Source: Hypomesus transpacificus
Lineage: Eukaryota > Chordata > Actinopteri > Osmeriformes > Osmeridae
Reading direction: 5' to 3'
Assembly: GCF_021917145.1 (NCBI RefSeq)
Contig: NC_061062.1
Location: forward strand, 14,716,706-14,780,705
DNA: 64,000 nucleotides
Part shown: positions 12,801 through 24,900 of the stretch, piece by piece
How positions within the stretch are numbered: the stretch's first letter is position 1
Layout of the letters: each line of letters starts with the position of its first letter
The notes under the pieces: model-generated
What the model was told of the DNA's origin: nothing
Seen by the model: only the letters and a program-made list of their open reading frames with translations
Database searches by the model: none
Translations under genes and position numbers: made by a program

Positions 12801-15800
12801 GAGGTCATCAGCACGCTGCAGGCCGAGCTCAACGCGTCGGGCCCCGCCCTGCACGAGGTCAGCGACTCCCAGGACGGGGACAGCGTGAACCCCTCGCCCT
12901 CGCCCAGCCCCGAGCCCCCTCACCCCCCGCTCCGAGGGGCGCCGAGCAGAGGGGAAGGCCACAGCCTGAAGCAGGAGCTGCGGCTCCTCCACGCCTCCTC
13001 CTCTCGCTCCCTCCGCACGCGCGCCGAGGCCCTCCAGGGCCAGGTGGAGGCGCTGGCCGGGGAGAAGGAGGCCATGGAGCGGCTGCTGCACACCCAGGAG
13101 GAGGAGTACCGGGGCCACGGGGCGGAGATGGGGAAGAGGCTGCGGGAGGAGAGGGAGAGGGCGGAGGAGCTGGCCCGCCTGCTGTCTCTGAAGGAGGCCG
13201 AGCTGGAAGAGGAGAAGTCCAGGAGAGGGGAGGGGGAGGAGGAGGTGGTGAGTGTCCTCCAGAGGGAGAGGGCTCAGCTCGACTCCCTGGTCCTGGAGCT
13301 TCAGAGGGCGGAGGAAGAGAAGGAGAAGGAGGTGGCCAGTCTGACAGAGAGGGCCGGCGAGAGGGAAAGGGAAGCCCAGTCGCTCAGGGAGAGCGCACGC
13401 GCTCTCGAGAGATGGGTCCAGGAGGCGAGGGCAGAGGTCGTCGCGGCGGAGAAGCTCGCCGCCGAGGGGAGGGCGGAGGCGGTCGCCATGGAAGCGGTCA
13501 AGGCCGAGCTCCTCGCGGAGCGCGAGGCTCTGAGGAGGAGGGAAGGGCAGCTGCGGGAGGAAAGGGAACGCTTGAGGCAGGATGTGACCTCGCTTCGAGC
13601 CCGCGTCCAGGAACTGAGCCTCCAGTTGGAGGAGAGGGGAGCCAATCAGGAGGAGTCTCAGAAGGAAGTGCTGGTGAGTGGAAAGAATGGGCCAAAACCC
13701 TGTTAGAGGAGTGCTGTTCAGCCCAGTAAGCTAGTATTACTCTGCCTTCGAGGCAGGCGGTGAGCTCATCACCCTACCACAGCTGGATATAGTTAGAACA
13801 GAGGGGTTGGAGGAGCCAGCCTTTAATGAGGGTATGAGAGGAAAAGAGGGCAGTAAAGGGAAGAAAGAGGGAGGGATGCTGAGAATATCTCGGCCGTTGC
13901 CCACAATTTTGCTCACAGAGGAAGTGACATTGCAAAGAGGAAGCAAGGAGGAGGTTTCTCATTGAGCTGAATTGCGAAAAACATAAACAAGTCTGTTTTA
14001 AATGTCCTTTACTATGCCACGTAGAGAAGAGAGCTGGTGAGCTGAGGTAAGGAATAGTTGTGGTTGGAGAGGGGTTACAGCACGGAGTTCTGCTTTGCCT
14101 GCTTTACATTTTTTCTGAACTCATTTATGAAGTCAAAAAACAACAACTTGAAACGATAGCTGACGTCTGCAACACAGATGGCTCTCATTAGAAACGTACA
14201 TGTATTGCTGATAGAATAGCTAGTTGTTGTATTGCTGTTTTCCAATCTCACATGTGTGATGCTGATCCTCGTGGTGTCTGTTCCAGACTCACGCTGAGGC
14301 CACCCTCGCCAAGGCCGACGCGGCGCTCCGACAGAGGGAGGTGGAGCTTGCCCGGCTGGGGGCGGAGCATCAGGCCCTGAGGGCGGAGTTAGCCGCTGTG
14401 AAGGAGGGGCTAAGCTGCAGTACTGAGAGAGCCGAGAAACTGAAGGAAGAAGGCCAGGTACGCTCTATCCTTCTGTATCGTGCGATAGAAACACCTTCTC
14501 GCGCGTCACTATCCTGTGCAGACGCCAGAAAGACGAGCGCCGTCAAAGGTTGACTGGCTTCCGTTTTGCCCGTCACTCAGACCAAAGACCGCGCCCTCGC
14601 CGACCTCGAGACCTACAACCAGCGTCTGAAGGTGGAGCTGCGGGGCCTCCAGGAGGACCTGGCGGTGCAGGAGGAGGAGCTGGCCTATCAGCAGAGAGAG
14701 CTGCTCCAGCTCAGGCAGCAGGCCACGCCCCCTCACGGCCAGTCATACTCACAAAAAGGTTAAACGCGTGCCGACACACGCAAACTGGGACAAGTTATGT
14801 TACTAATATAGATGGATTTGGATGTTGAGTGTTTTTTTGTTGTTGTCGTTTTGTCTCGTCCAGACCTTTCTCGTCCTGGGTTTGAGGCGGTCGTGTGTGG
14901 GTCTCGGGACGAAGCTTCGCTGAGCTCCCCGGAGGTTCTCCGAAGACTGGAGTGTTCCGAGGACAAGATCCGAGGGGGGTTTCACACCTCGCTTCTCCAG
15001 GGTTCCCATCTCTCTGAGCTAAGTGCCCTGAACTGCACGGGGCTGGAGCCCCACCCCAACAAGGCCTCCGCCAGGGGCAGGCCAGACCCTTCTCGGTCCA
15101 GGACTATCACCCCGGAACCGAACACACGCAGTACCCACTCTCCAGGCTCTGTCTCGGCCTCCGATAACTTCTCCATGCTGGACTCGCTAGATGCTGATAA
15201 AGTAAGTGAACTCCTTTCAACCTCCCGTTGTTGCTGTCAGTTGACGCTTTCAACCTTTGGGACAGTTCCATATGACGCTCTGTCTCTCCCTCAGGTGCAC
15301 GAGTTGGAGAACCTGGACCTGACGGCTCCTTCCTCTCCTCTGGGCTCCACCTCCTCCCTCTCCGCACCCGAGTGGGCCAGCGACGGATATGGCAGCAGTA
15401 CGTGTGTCCGTGCGGGCGGCTGTGGTTTAGGAATGCAATGTTTCCTGACGTGTTAAGTAAACCCCCACCCCCTGCGCTTGTCCAAACAGACGTGAGCTCT
15501 GAGCTGGGGCTGAGGCTGAGGGTGGAGCTGGAGCAGACGGAGCGACTGGACGCCCAGTTCATCGAGTACCTGCGCTGTCGAGGCATGAACCCCGCCGCCA
15601 ACACGGACAGCGCTGCGGGCAGCATGAGCTACAGTGACGAGCTGCTGTCGCCTGAACTGCAGGTAGGCACACTCTGACGCACAGGCTATAGACACACACA
15701 GGCAGCCGGGCACAGTGATATTTTGAGCAGCCGACATGAACCCTGCTCCCCCTCCAGGGCCTGCTGAAGAGGGTGTACCAGGAGAGCTGCAGGGTCCTCG

Positions 15801-18800
15801 CTCTGTCGCAGCGCCCGGCCGCTTCCTCGTCCCAGCCCCGCCTCTCAGACACCAAAACCTTACTGGACCAGACCCTCTGTCCTTCAGAGGGTAAAGGCCT
15901 CCCATTGGACCAGGCCTCGGTCCCTCCCCTGGGCTGGCATGAGGAAAAGAGGGCACTTCAGGAAACGGTGATTGCGCTCAGGGAACTTCTCTGCCGCATG
16001 GCACAGAGGGACCCACAGGTCAGTCCTGTTCTACTGTGTTTAACAGTAGCCATATCACGGCAGCCACATTGTACTGCTCGCTAGGCGGTTCAGTCTCTGT
16101 GTTAATGTTGGATGAACTAAAAATGGAGGCATCCCACAAAGGCACTCAAACACCGTGTGTGTGTTTCAGCCTGACAGCAGAGATGGGGCGTGGCCTAACG
16201 GACAGGTGGAGCTCCAGCTGAGGGAGGAGCTAGAGCACAGCCGGGAACAGCTGAACTCCGCCCACAACACACTGCAGGAGCTACACAACCAGATCCATCA
16301 GCTCAGGTCCACTTTCTCTCCCTCTCTCTACACCCCAAACACTCGTGAGCATGTCAGCGATGGTCTGTCTGGAGTGTGTGTACCTCCGTGCGTAGAGTAG
16401 CTCTGTGTGTTGTTGTGTGTGTGTTTGTGACGATGTGTGTGTGATGTGTGTTCTCCCCAGGCTGGCTGTGGGGGAGTGCGAGGAGGCTCTGAGGAAGGAA
16501 CAGAGCAGAGTCCAAGATGTCCAGCTGGAACTGGAGCAGGAGAGGGAACACACACTCCGCCGGGGGACGGAGGAAGAGGAGAGACGACAGGTATGCACAC
16601 ACACACACTTTGTATTACTCTCTTACACACACACACACATGCATACTCTACATCGATGTGTTTGTGTCAGACGGGCCATGACCGATGCCGTCTGTCCTCC
16701 CAGGCACTGTGTGTTTCTCTGGAGCAGCAGGGGTCAGAGGTCGTGTCCCTCAAGAGCCAACTGGAGCAGGAGAAGGTGACCGTCAGCAACCTCAGACGAG
16801 AGCTTCAGATCGAGCACTCCCGAGGCCTCCTGCTCCAATCACAGCTCGACAAACGGTTAGCCGACGCCCACAAGGACCTGGAGGAGGAGCGGCAGCGTTC
16901 TGCCCATCAACAGGAGGCCCAATCACAGGACAGGGCCCGACAGGAGAATCTGGTCAGAGAGATGGAGTCGAGCCTAGTCGACACCCGTTCTCAGATGGCC
17001 GACGCCCACAGGAAGCTGGACGAGGAGCGGGAGCGCTGCTGCCGGCAACTCGAAGAGATCGCCCGCCGGCAGGAGGCCGACGCCACCCGAGACAGGAAGT
17101 TCATCTCCGACATGCGCTCCCAGCTGGAGCAGGAGAGGAGGCAAGGGGAGGAGCTCGCCGCCATGACGGACAAGCTGAGGGCGGAGCTGCTGCAGTGCCG
17201 CAGGAAGGGCGAGGAGGAGGACCGGAGGAGGAGGGAGGAGTCCCTGAGAGAGCAGGAGGCCACGGCCCGCCTCCGCGTCGCCGCCGCCGCCCTGACGGAG
17301 CAGAGGCAGGAGGCGGGCGTCGCGCTGGAGGCGGAGCGCGAGCGCGCTGCCCGCCAAGGGGCGGAGCTCCGAGAGCTGAAGGAGAGGCTGCAGCAGCTGA
17401 GGGAGAAGGAGCGAGAGAGGGAGGAGCAGAGGGAGAGGGAGAGGAGGAGGGAGAGGCAGGAGCAGGCGGAGAGAGAGCGGCGACACCAGAGGACCAGCGA
17501 CAAGCTGGTGAGACGTCTGTCCTGGCAGAACACGCATTCAAACCGGTCTCCACCCCCTTCATTGTTAGCTAAGATGATCTCTAAAAGCTTGTGTTGTTGT
17601 TAAAGGGCTTGCCGATTTCCCCCCCCAGTGTTGATGTAGTTGAGGTTGAAGGGCGTCCAGAATAGCTCCCCCAAACTGCCCCTGTTTGGCGCCTGACTCG
17701 TTCCCTTGTACCCCCCCCCCCCCCCCGTGTCCAGAGCGAGCTGGCACTGCTGAGGCAGCAGGACCAGCAGCGCATGCGGGAGCTGCAGCAGACTCTGGCT
17801 GAGCTGGAGAGGGAGGAGAGAGAGATGGCCTCCCAGAGACTGGCCGCCGGCTCCCTCACCACCCTCCCCGGAGGAGCCCCGCGACCACACGGCAGCACCC
17901 AGGCTGGCCCCGCACAGGCTGCCACCCCTCTGCTCAACCACCAGGTACACACGGGCGTTAGGATGGCACGGGGTAGATAGGACTTGGTTGAATGTTTGGC
18001 ATCGCTAGGATGTCAGTTGTGGGGGGGGATGTGGTTTTAAGGAGGTTCTTGGTTTCTTGGTCGGACTGGGGGGGGGATAAAGCAACAATTTCTCTTTTCT
18101 TTCTCTCGCTCCTTCCCTCCCAGTCGTCGTCTTCCTCGGCGTTGGTGGAGAAGCTGCTGAAGGAGAACTCTGAGCTGTCAGGTCGCGTGGCGGAGCTGAG
18201 TGGGGAGAGGGTGTCTCTCAAGCAGACCCTGGGGGGCCTGGAGCGACAGCTCCGCCGCTCAGAGAGCCAGCTCGCCAAGGTCACTGCGGAAACCGAGAAC
18301 AGACCCGCTGTGGCTGCTGATATCATCAACAACAGCAAAGTAATGCGTGCGCGTGCACACACGCAGTACTTGTCGACCATGGTTTTAATGTTCTGCTACT
18401 ACTCCAAGTAAGTACTGTTGAGGTCGTCTCTTCATGACGGGCCCTGTGTTTCCCTCCTCGCGCAGGTGCAGCGCCTGTACGAGCGCTACCTGAGGGCAGA
18501 GAGTTTCCGGAAGTCTCTGGTGTATCAGAAGCGCTACCTGCTACTGCTGCTGGGGGGCTTCCAGGACTGTGAGCAGGCCACGCTGTGTCTGATCGCCCGC
18601 ATGGGGGCGCACCCCTCCCCCCCGCTCTCTGGCCAACGCAGACCCCTCACACGCTTCAGAGCTGCTGTACGAGCAGTTGTCGCCATTTCAAGGTGCGTGT
18701 GTGTGTGTGTGACAAGTAGGGGAGAGATGTACCAGCAGTTGTTGTGACTTCAGTTAGGTAACCCATCATGTCTCTCTCTTTCAGACTGAGGTTCTTGACC

Positions 18801-20379
18801 AGGAAGTGGCAGAAAGCTATCAGGAGGAGTGTGTCCACCTCTAGCACCGTCAACGGATACGCACAAGGTCGGCTTATGCGTTTTTTTGCTCGAACTGAAA
18901 ATGGGCTCGCTAAGTGTTTCATTAAAAAGCCTTTGGCTCAATATAACTGTCTGTGTGTCTTTCTAACAGGATCCAGGACAGAGGTTTTGAGACAGCAGCA
19001 TCCAGGAGCCAAACAAAACTCTTCCCCGCCCACAAGAGATGGTAGCCCCACCCATATGGGGGTGGTCTCAACCCTAGTTCCACCAATGAAATCGCCCTTC
19101 CGTCTACACAACAGGTACAGCATGCTTGCGTTTATCCATCTCCATTTTGAATATCATGGAAGAAGTGAATTCCATTTAGGACGGCTGTTTTGTGATGCTT
19201 GATGAACTACACAGGTCTCTCTGGGAATAACTTGCTAATAACTTGATAATTTAATTGTGTTTTGCTCCTAAGGGGATACGCTAACTCCACCGTGATCTCC
19301 GAGCGCTCCGTAGGGACATCCCAGGATGCCGAGCGGTCACTGACTGAGTATATCAACCACCTAGAGAAGGTCCAGCAACGGCTGGGGGGAGGACAACCAG
19401 GTGAGGGAGGGTGGGAAGGAAGCTGAAGGGGGGAGTGGTGGGTGTTGATGAGGCACCTGGGGTGAGTGATTGAGGCTACACCAGCTGCAAGAATGCACCC
19501 TTGGTGGAGCAGTATGAAGAAGCAATGTCACATCACTGGGTAAAGGAGGAGGAGGGTTGTTGAATTAGTTGGGGTCAAACACAGTCACTACCCACAATCC
19601 CCAGGGTGAAGAGGGCACTGATGGAGACCTGCCTCTGTAATCAGGACACTCTTCAGTGATCATCAAGTGATCCATTCCAATCAATGACTACTCAAGTGAT
19701 TCGGGCCTGTAGCCTTAGACTGATCGTGACTGATTACACAAGACGGTGTTGGTTCATTTGGAGTGAGGCTCATGGGCCAAATCATGATGATTTGAAAGCC
19801 AACCTTAAAGAGCTGAACACCCTTCAAACATGAGTGGAGAATTGCTATTGCCTATTCATGGGTAACTGTATTCATTCACAATATCTCCCAACCCAGTTAG
19901 CAAGGATTCTTTATCCCTGCCTCCCAGAGGAGAGAGGAGGAGGCATGGTCAGGCCACCTGCTCCCCTGATATGATTGGCTATCGGCAGCGGTGGCTGCAA
20001 GAGAATAGGACTTGGCTGTACCTGAGCTGCCTGTCCCCCCTCTACCTGAACGGCCCAGGTGAGTGTGAGTGGAACACACCCACCCACTCTACCCAAGCAG
20101 CCCAGAGGAACCAGCAAGGCTTGTGTTCTCAGTCACTGGGGGAAGCATCCTTTCTGTATTCATTAGTTGACCTTGATGGAGGTGGTTAAGACATTGTTTA
20201 ACTCCTTGGGTGTTTCTTCGATACTGTTAGAACTGACTGAGGATGGGGGTGTGTGTGTGTAGGATGAGCAGGTAGCGAAAGGTGTGCTTGTTCTCTGAAC
20301 TGGTTGTAATATTATTGCTGTCTGTCTCCTTTAAGGTTCTGTGACTCTCCTTTCCAATCCTAAGAAGTCTGACCACTGA
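1..20379 (+). CDS. pcnt: pericentrin (partial, 5' end outside window)
   Basis: Centrosomal scaffold protein that anchors gamma-tubulin complexes and other pericentriolar material. Forty-nine exons read in one frame from base 3 to the TGA at 20377-20379 and give 3137 residues; human pericentrin has about 3300, so only the N-terminus is missing. Almost the whole protein is Glu/Gln/Leu/Arg-rich coiled coil. It is broken by Ser/Pro-rich linkers in exons 33 and 36 and closed by the PACT domain in exons 45-46. The identity rests on PACT residues such as YLRAESFRK and on the tail after it (SLTEYINHLEKVQQRLGG), which resembles the pericentrin C-terminus rather than AKAP9. All 48 introns are GT-AG with matching phases. 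The final exon encodes a short tail ending KKSDH. Oddities are a 21-nt micro-exon, a duplicated donor at exon 32 and poly-C acceptors. Exon coordinates are given in separate entries. Confidence 0.93.
7971..8090 (+). repeat. three exact 40-bp tandem copies abutting pcnt exon 23 acceptor
   Basis: Copies at 7971-8010, 8011-8050 and 8051-8090 are identical and end 8 bases before the exon 23 start (8099). Each copy carries GGCTGATTGG, a plausible branch-point context, and ends in GCATTGGTTT, the same bases that precede the real acceptor gtcctcag. Confidence 0.95.
8891..9184 (+). repeat. pcnt: 17-residue internal tandem repeat in pcnt exon 25
   Basis: The string encoding LRVQL recurs at 8989, 9040 and 9091, a spacing of exactly 51 nt, giving about two and a half 17-residue units. 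The DNA of the units is nearly identical, so the duplication is recent. Seventeen residues is not a whole number of heptads, so the repeat would shift the coiled-coil register. Confidence 0.85.
9803..9830. repeat. 28-base poly-C before pcnt exon 26
   Basis: The run is followed by GTTGGCAG, the acceptor of exon 26 (starts 9839), and is the only pyrimidine tract available to it. Confidence 0.95.
12519..12602 (+). repeat. 42-bp tandem duplication across the pcnt exon 32 donor
   Basis: The segment beginning AGGACCCACATGGTCAGTAG is present twice, 42 bp apart. The first copy contains the exon 32 end and donor (exon ends 12530); the second repeats the same junction with a possible exon end at 12572. 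The duplicated stretch is open in frame for 14 codons. Confidence 0.93.
12696..20379 (+). other. pcnt: pcnt exons 33-49 (coordinates)
   Basis: Exons: 12696-13673, 14287-14457, 14581-14758, 14864-15201, 15295-15397, 15490-15662, 15758-16018, 16170-16306, 16461-16590, 16704-17507, 17735-17944, 18124-18339, 18466-18692, 18785-18867, 18970-19114, 19273-19400, 20336-20379 (includes stop). Exons 33 (978 nt) and 42 (804 nt) are large, very GC-rich coiled-coil exons. Exon 39 carries EEKRALQETVIALRELL, reminiscent of the conserved late pericentrin coiled coil. The last intron (19401-20335) is 935 bp and I see no further exon in it. Confidence 0.88.
18466..18867 (+). other. pcnt: PACT centrosome-targeting domain of pericentrin
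   Basis: Exons 45 and 46 encode about residues 2930-3030 of the visible protein. The PACT domain, shared by pericentrin and AKAP9, targets the protein to the centriole wall and binds calmodulin. Recognisable blocks are RYLRAESFRKSLVYQKRY, LLLLLGGFQDCEQATL, IARMG, RPLTRFRAAVRAVVAISR and LRFLTRKWQ. The basic/hydrophobic stretch over the exon 45/46 junction is where calmodulin binding is expected. Confidence 0.93.
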
Positions 20380-20840
20380 ACAAATGACTCCCAATATCCC
20401 GAAAGTGGCCCTGGATCATATCCAACTGTGTTCATCAATGTACAAGAGAATTGTTCATGGTAAATGTTTTGTTTGATTATAATGGTGTTGTTGTTTTTTT
20501 AAATAAATTATTTTCTATGTTGTTTTATATGCTGATTTTTCTATGGTCTGCAAAAGCTGCAAATATGACTCCTAAGGATCCTTACAAGATGAATGTTGTT
20601 GTTTTTTAAAGTGGTGTTAACTGTTTTTATACTCATGTTTTATACTGTTTATCAATATGTATGAATGTGTTTTATACTGTTTATCAATATGTATGAATGT
20701 GTTAAGTATTTTGCACTGGAATTCCAACATCAATACTAGTCACTGTGTTCACACAGTGGTATTCTTTTTTTTAACATTTTATAATACTGGCATTTCGATC
20801 AAAAAAAGTCAATAAATATTTTGTCTGATTATCAGTGTTG
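20380..20840 (+). other. pcnt: pcnt 3' UTR with two poly(A) signals
   Basis: AATAAA occurs at 20502-20507 and again at 20811-20816, each in AT-rich sequence after the stop codon. A 32-bp unit starting TTTTATACTG is tandemly duplicated at 20638-20701. The actual cleavage point cannot be read from the sequence. Confidence 0.6.
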
Positions 20841-21963
20841 TTATTTAACATTCTATTGAAAAGTATTTGTTTACTTGAAGGTAGCATAGCTTGGCATAGG
20901 CCCTAGTGGTTTATAATTGTCAAAGCTATTCAAGAAAAGGAAGAGAAAGATGCCTGAGAAGATTCAGATAGCGAGGGGCTCAGAGTCGAGCTATGCCCCG
21001 ATGTTTTGAAGGGAAATAAATGCTTTCTCCAAGTGGTTTTACAATATGAAACGTTAATGGTGCAACTACATTGTTTAATGACCCTACTGGTTGCTTGGTC
21101 AACTATTTGTGATGCGAGAGAATTATCTTAAGTTACACATCAAATATAACCTTATTAGACAAGTAGACAGCAGAAGAGCTGAGTGGAGCAGAAGAGGGCA
21201 GAAAGGCATGAGAAGAGTGGAGGACAGTAAAATAGAGGACCCTAATGATATTAGCTACACCGGTGGCATGCGTGCACCACCCAGCAATTTTTTTTTCACA
21301 CCTAATATTTGGTGCTGAGCTGTGTGGATCTGTGAAGCCCTGAAATTGCCTGTCATAAGTGCTATACAAATACAATTTGATGCAAGTTGATCACCTGAAT
21401 TTGGTTCAAATGACTTGGTTCACAAGATCAAACTGAAGCTCTGCTAGGTAACTAAAGTGTATACTGAAAATTGGTAAGACCTGTTGAGAGAAACCTGTTT
21501 GCTGCATGGGCCGCAAAGATAAAGTCAGCTATATATTTGCATGGATGTAAATGAGAACGTCAATTCACATCAGGTTCAATCTTCAATCATATTATGTAAG
21601 CCTTAAGGGGGATCAAAAATGGCGTTGAAAGTCCCATTTAAAGAATACAACTATGAAAGCAGATTTAAAATGCATTACGGAAAAAAAGAATGTTGACCAT
21701 TGAGGCTCTCCGTATCTCAATCAGCAGACGTTTATTGAATGCCACTTGACCAGACAGGCCAGGAGGAGACGCTTGTTTAACTGGCTGATTTGGCGAATGA
21801 CGCTCTTCTGGAACCTGCGAATTAGACAAGCTAGCTGGACGGCTACACCACGTTAGCTTTCTTGTGTCGTAGATCCAATACCATCACTAGCTTGACTTTT
21901 AAACAACGAATAGACCTGGCCCCTTTAGAGGACCGTGTTTCCATTTTATCGTATTTGTCTGGG
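20841..21963. other. pcnt-senp2 intergenic region and senp2 5' flank
   Basis: About 1.1 kb with no coding exon recognised. It is AT-rich and unremarkable to about 21700, then leads into the senp2 5' UTR/promoter just before the ATG at 21964. Open frames here lack codon bias or family similarity and were not called. Confidence 0.5.
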
Positions 21964-24900
21964 ATGTACGGATGGATAGTTGACGGAATAACATCGCTCT
22001 TTGAGCCCGTTGACGGGCAGAAACCCACGGGGTGGCCTGCTAACGTTACCAGGGAGATACACACGCCAGCGGCAGCAACCGCGAAAGTGCAGCGGCAGGA
22101 AAGTCACGCCAGACCGGCTAAGAGGAACTATCAGAGGTAGGATTGAGGCATTGTCTCCCAACTCAGCAAGTTAGCTAGCCTAGCAGCACACCTTCCTGGG
22201 TTAGTACAGTACTCAAATGAAACGTCAATGCTATCGAGCTAGTAACTGTCTTATTCAATTACCTTTACCACAAATTACCTTATCGAGTTACTGTAGCCCA
22301 ACAAGAACATTTTATGAAACATGGGGAGTTGTTCTTAATGAAACGCAACTAGCTCGATACGCTAACGTTACGTTGACTTCTCGTCTATGGGAATATCGTG
22401 TTAATGCACTCATTCCAATGTCCAGTCACGGTGGCAAAATACTGTACAGTTTATAAATTTGAGCAGACTTATCCCAAGCGACTTTCAAAAAGTACAGAAA
22501 TCCGATATCAAAAGTGCGAAGATCTAACAGTAGTTAGGTGGCTTTATCCAAGGAACGGTATGCTACTACAATAGCCATCTCAACTACAATATAGTAAGCA
22601 ACAAAGATCACTGCATCAATCAAGTGCAGCATCTTAAACGGTTCAGTTTCCAGTTGGATAATGCCAAAGGACTTGTAATGTCAGCTCTCTTTGAGTTTGA
22701 ATCCGAGCCAAGTCTAAAAGTGCGAAGTACCTGAAGTTTTTAGTGTGTAAGATAATGTTGTTTTGTCCCAGTGTTCATGCCGCAGATAATGTTGCCCAGA
22801 ACGACCAAGTGGAGATCAAAAGGCGGAAAAGAGGTAGATGATCAGTATTAAGATCCCCGTCAACAGAAAAGTATGCCTTATAACACCTCAAACACAAGTC
22901 AATGCCTTTCCCTTCAATAATCTGTGCGGATTCATGAAACCAATCAAAAAAATCTTTGATCTCCAGATGTTGTTCTCAGCTTTGTGAAGAAAACAGTGGC
23001 TGGGGTTGCAAGATTGTTCAGACTGCATCGTCCTCCATCCCCCACTGGAAAGAAGCACAGTCACTATGCAGATATTCAGGTATGTGGGAAATGTTTCCAC
23101 TTTCTTTCTGAAACGTACATTCATTTACATAATTGCTGTTTTGTCTTCTGTAGGTTGGCCCTGTCGCCCTGATGGGGATAGATGAACTCAACACCTCATG
23201 GACGAGTAGCTCTGAATGGATGATGGGTAAATAAAGAAGGCTTTGATTGCAATACTCATTTAGTTAAAGTGAATCAGGCTGCATCTCCATACCTTCCTCT
23301 CTTCTCGATCACCCTCCTCAGCCCCTCTCGCTCCATCCTCATCTCTCCTTTCTTTCTGCCCCACCACCACCCCTGCAGATAAGCAGCCAGCCACTGGACT
23401 GTGTGAGAGGGAAAAGGGAGGGCTGAACATGTTCCCGAGCTCTACCCCGCCTCTGCTGAGGAAACAGGCCTCATCCGCAGTCCCCGAGAGAGGGAAGGAA
23501 AGAGAGAACCCCCGGCGGCGCTCCGTTCAGCTGCTTCCCTCCTGGTCGTCCGTGGGTGCCGGTACCGGGACCTCCAACCCCGACCCGGTGGGCCCAGGCT
23601 CTGGAGCCCACCGCGGCCACAGAACCTGCCTGGCGGTGGAGCAGGTGAGTCACATTTAGCTGGTCTGGAGACATCAGATAGAAATGGCTATTTTTATAGC
23701 AATAACCTCTGGCTATCGTTTTGGTCTTCCTTTCCTGTGCCCAGGCTTTGAAGGAGAGTGACCGGGAACACTACAGGCGGCTGGTGGAGATGGTGTCTGA
23801 GAAGTACAGCAAGAGTCAACCGTTGCCCTTCAATCGCACCAAGCCACAGTGGTGAGCAGAAGCCTACTACATCCCAAGCCAGTTTGATGTCAATTCACAA
23901 GCGTGTGTGTGTGGTTCATCTTAATTGTACTGTATTGATTGTTTTCAGGTATGTGTTATATAAATACATAAAAAACTTTCCAGGAACAAAAAGGTTTAGG
24001 GGAGGGAGGCTTTATGCGGAGGTCTGATCCTGTTCTCTTCCCCAGTGTGCCACTTTCACAGGACGCACACAGACCTGCTTTACTTGGAAGAACTAGTGAG
24101 TCTGCAGCCATGAAGCCCGGGCCCCTGAGAGGTAAAGGCCCCTGTCACACACCTCTGTCAGTCCCTCCACCTGCCTGGTCCTGGCCCCTACCCCCCCACA
24201 CACAAACACACACACACTTCTCCTAAACACGCCTAATGCTGGTGATGTTTTGTGTCTCCCAATCTTCGTTCCCCCCTCTCTCCCCAGCCCCCTCCAGTGT
24301 GTTCATGTGGAGGGACGTGTCCTCAGCCAAGCAGACTAAAGACAGGTGAGTTTAGTCCGTGTGGGTTTGGTACTCTGGTCTGATGTGGTGCAGTTGTAAC
24401 CCGTATCTCTGCGTGACCCACTGTGCCTAGGAGAGGGGAGATGTGGATCAATCACACTCTGACTGGATCAGTGGACACGCAAGCTATCAGCGGGGCCTCC
24501 GTAAGTTACTCACACACAGGGGCGGGGCCTCCGTGAGTTACTCACACACAGGGGCGGGGCCTCCGTGAGTTACTCACACACAGGGGCGGGGCCTCCGTAA
24601 GTTACTCACACACAGGGGGGGGGCCTCCGTAAGTTACTCACACACAGGGGCGGGGCCTCCGTAAGTTACTCACACACAGGGGCGGGGCCTCCGTGAGTTA
24701 CTCACACACAGGGGCGGGGCCACCGTAAGATACTCACACACAGGGGCGGGGCCACCGTAAGTTACTCACACACAGGGGCGGGGCCACCGTAAGATACTCA
24801 CACACAGGGGCAGGGTCACCGTAAGATACTCACACACAGGGGCGGGGCCAGAGAATTTTGAATGCAGGTGCTGAGGGGGTGCTAGATCATTGACAGGGGG

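Noticed and set aside
16974..17562. Long open frames on the minus strand opposite pcnt exon 42
   Set aside because: They are shadows of a GC-rich coiled-coil exon; composition is low-complexity Leu/Ser/Arg/Pro with no family similarity.
18466..18867. Assignment as AKAP9, which shares the PACT domain
   Set aside because: The tail after PACT (TEYINHLEKVQQRLGG and the following short end) matches pericentrin, not AKAP9.
21091..21318. Small plus-strand open frame between pcnt and senp2
   Set aside because: No codon bias, no family similarity and no splice or promoter context.
24501..24848. Regularly spaced 32-bp repeats resembling a CRISPR array
   Set aside because: Units are contiguous without unique spacers, lie in a vertebrate intron and clearly derive from the neighbouring splice junction.
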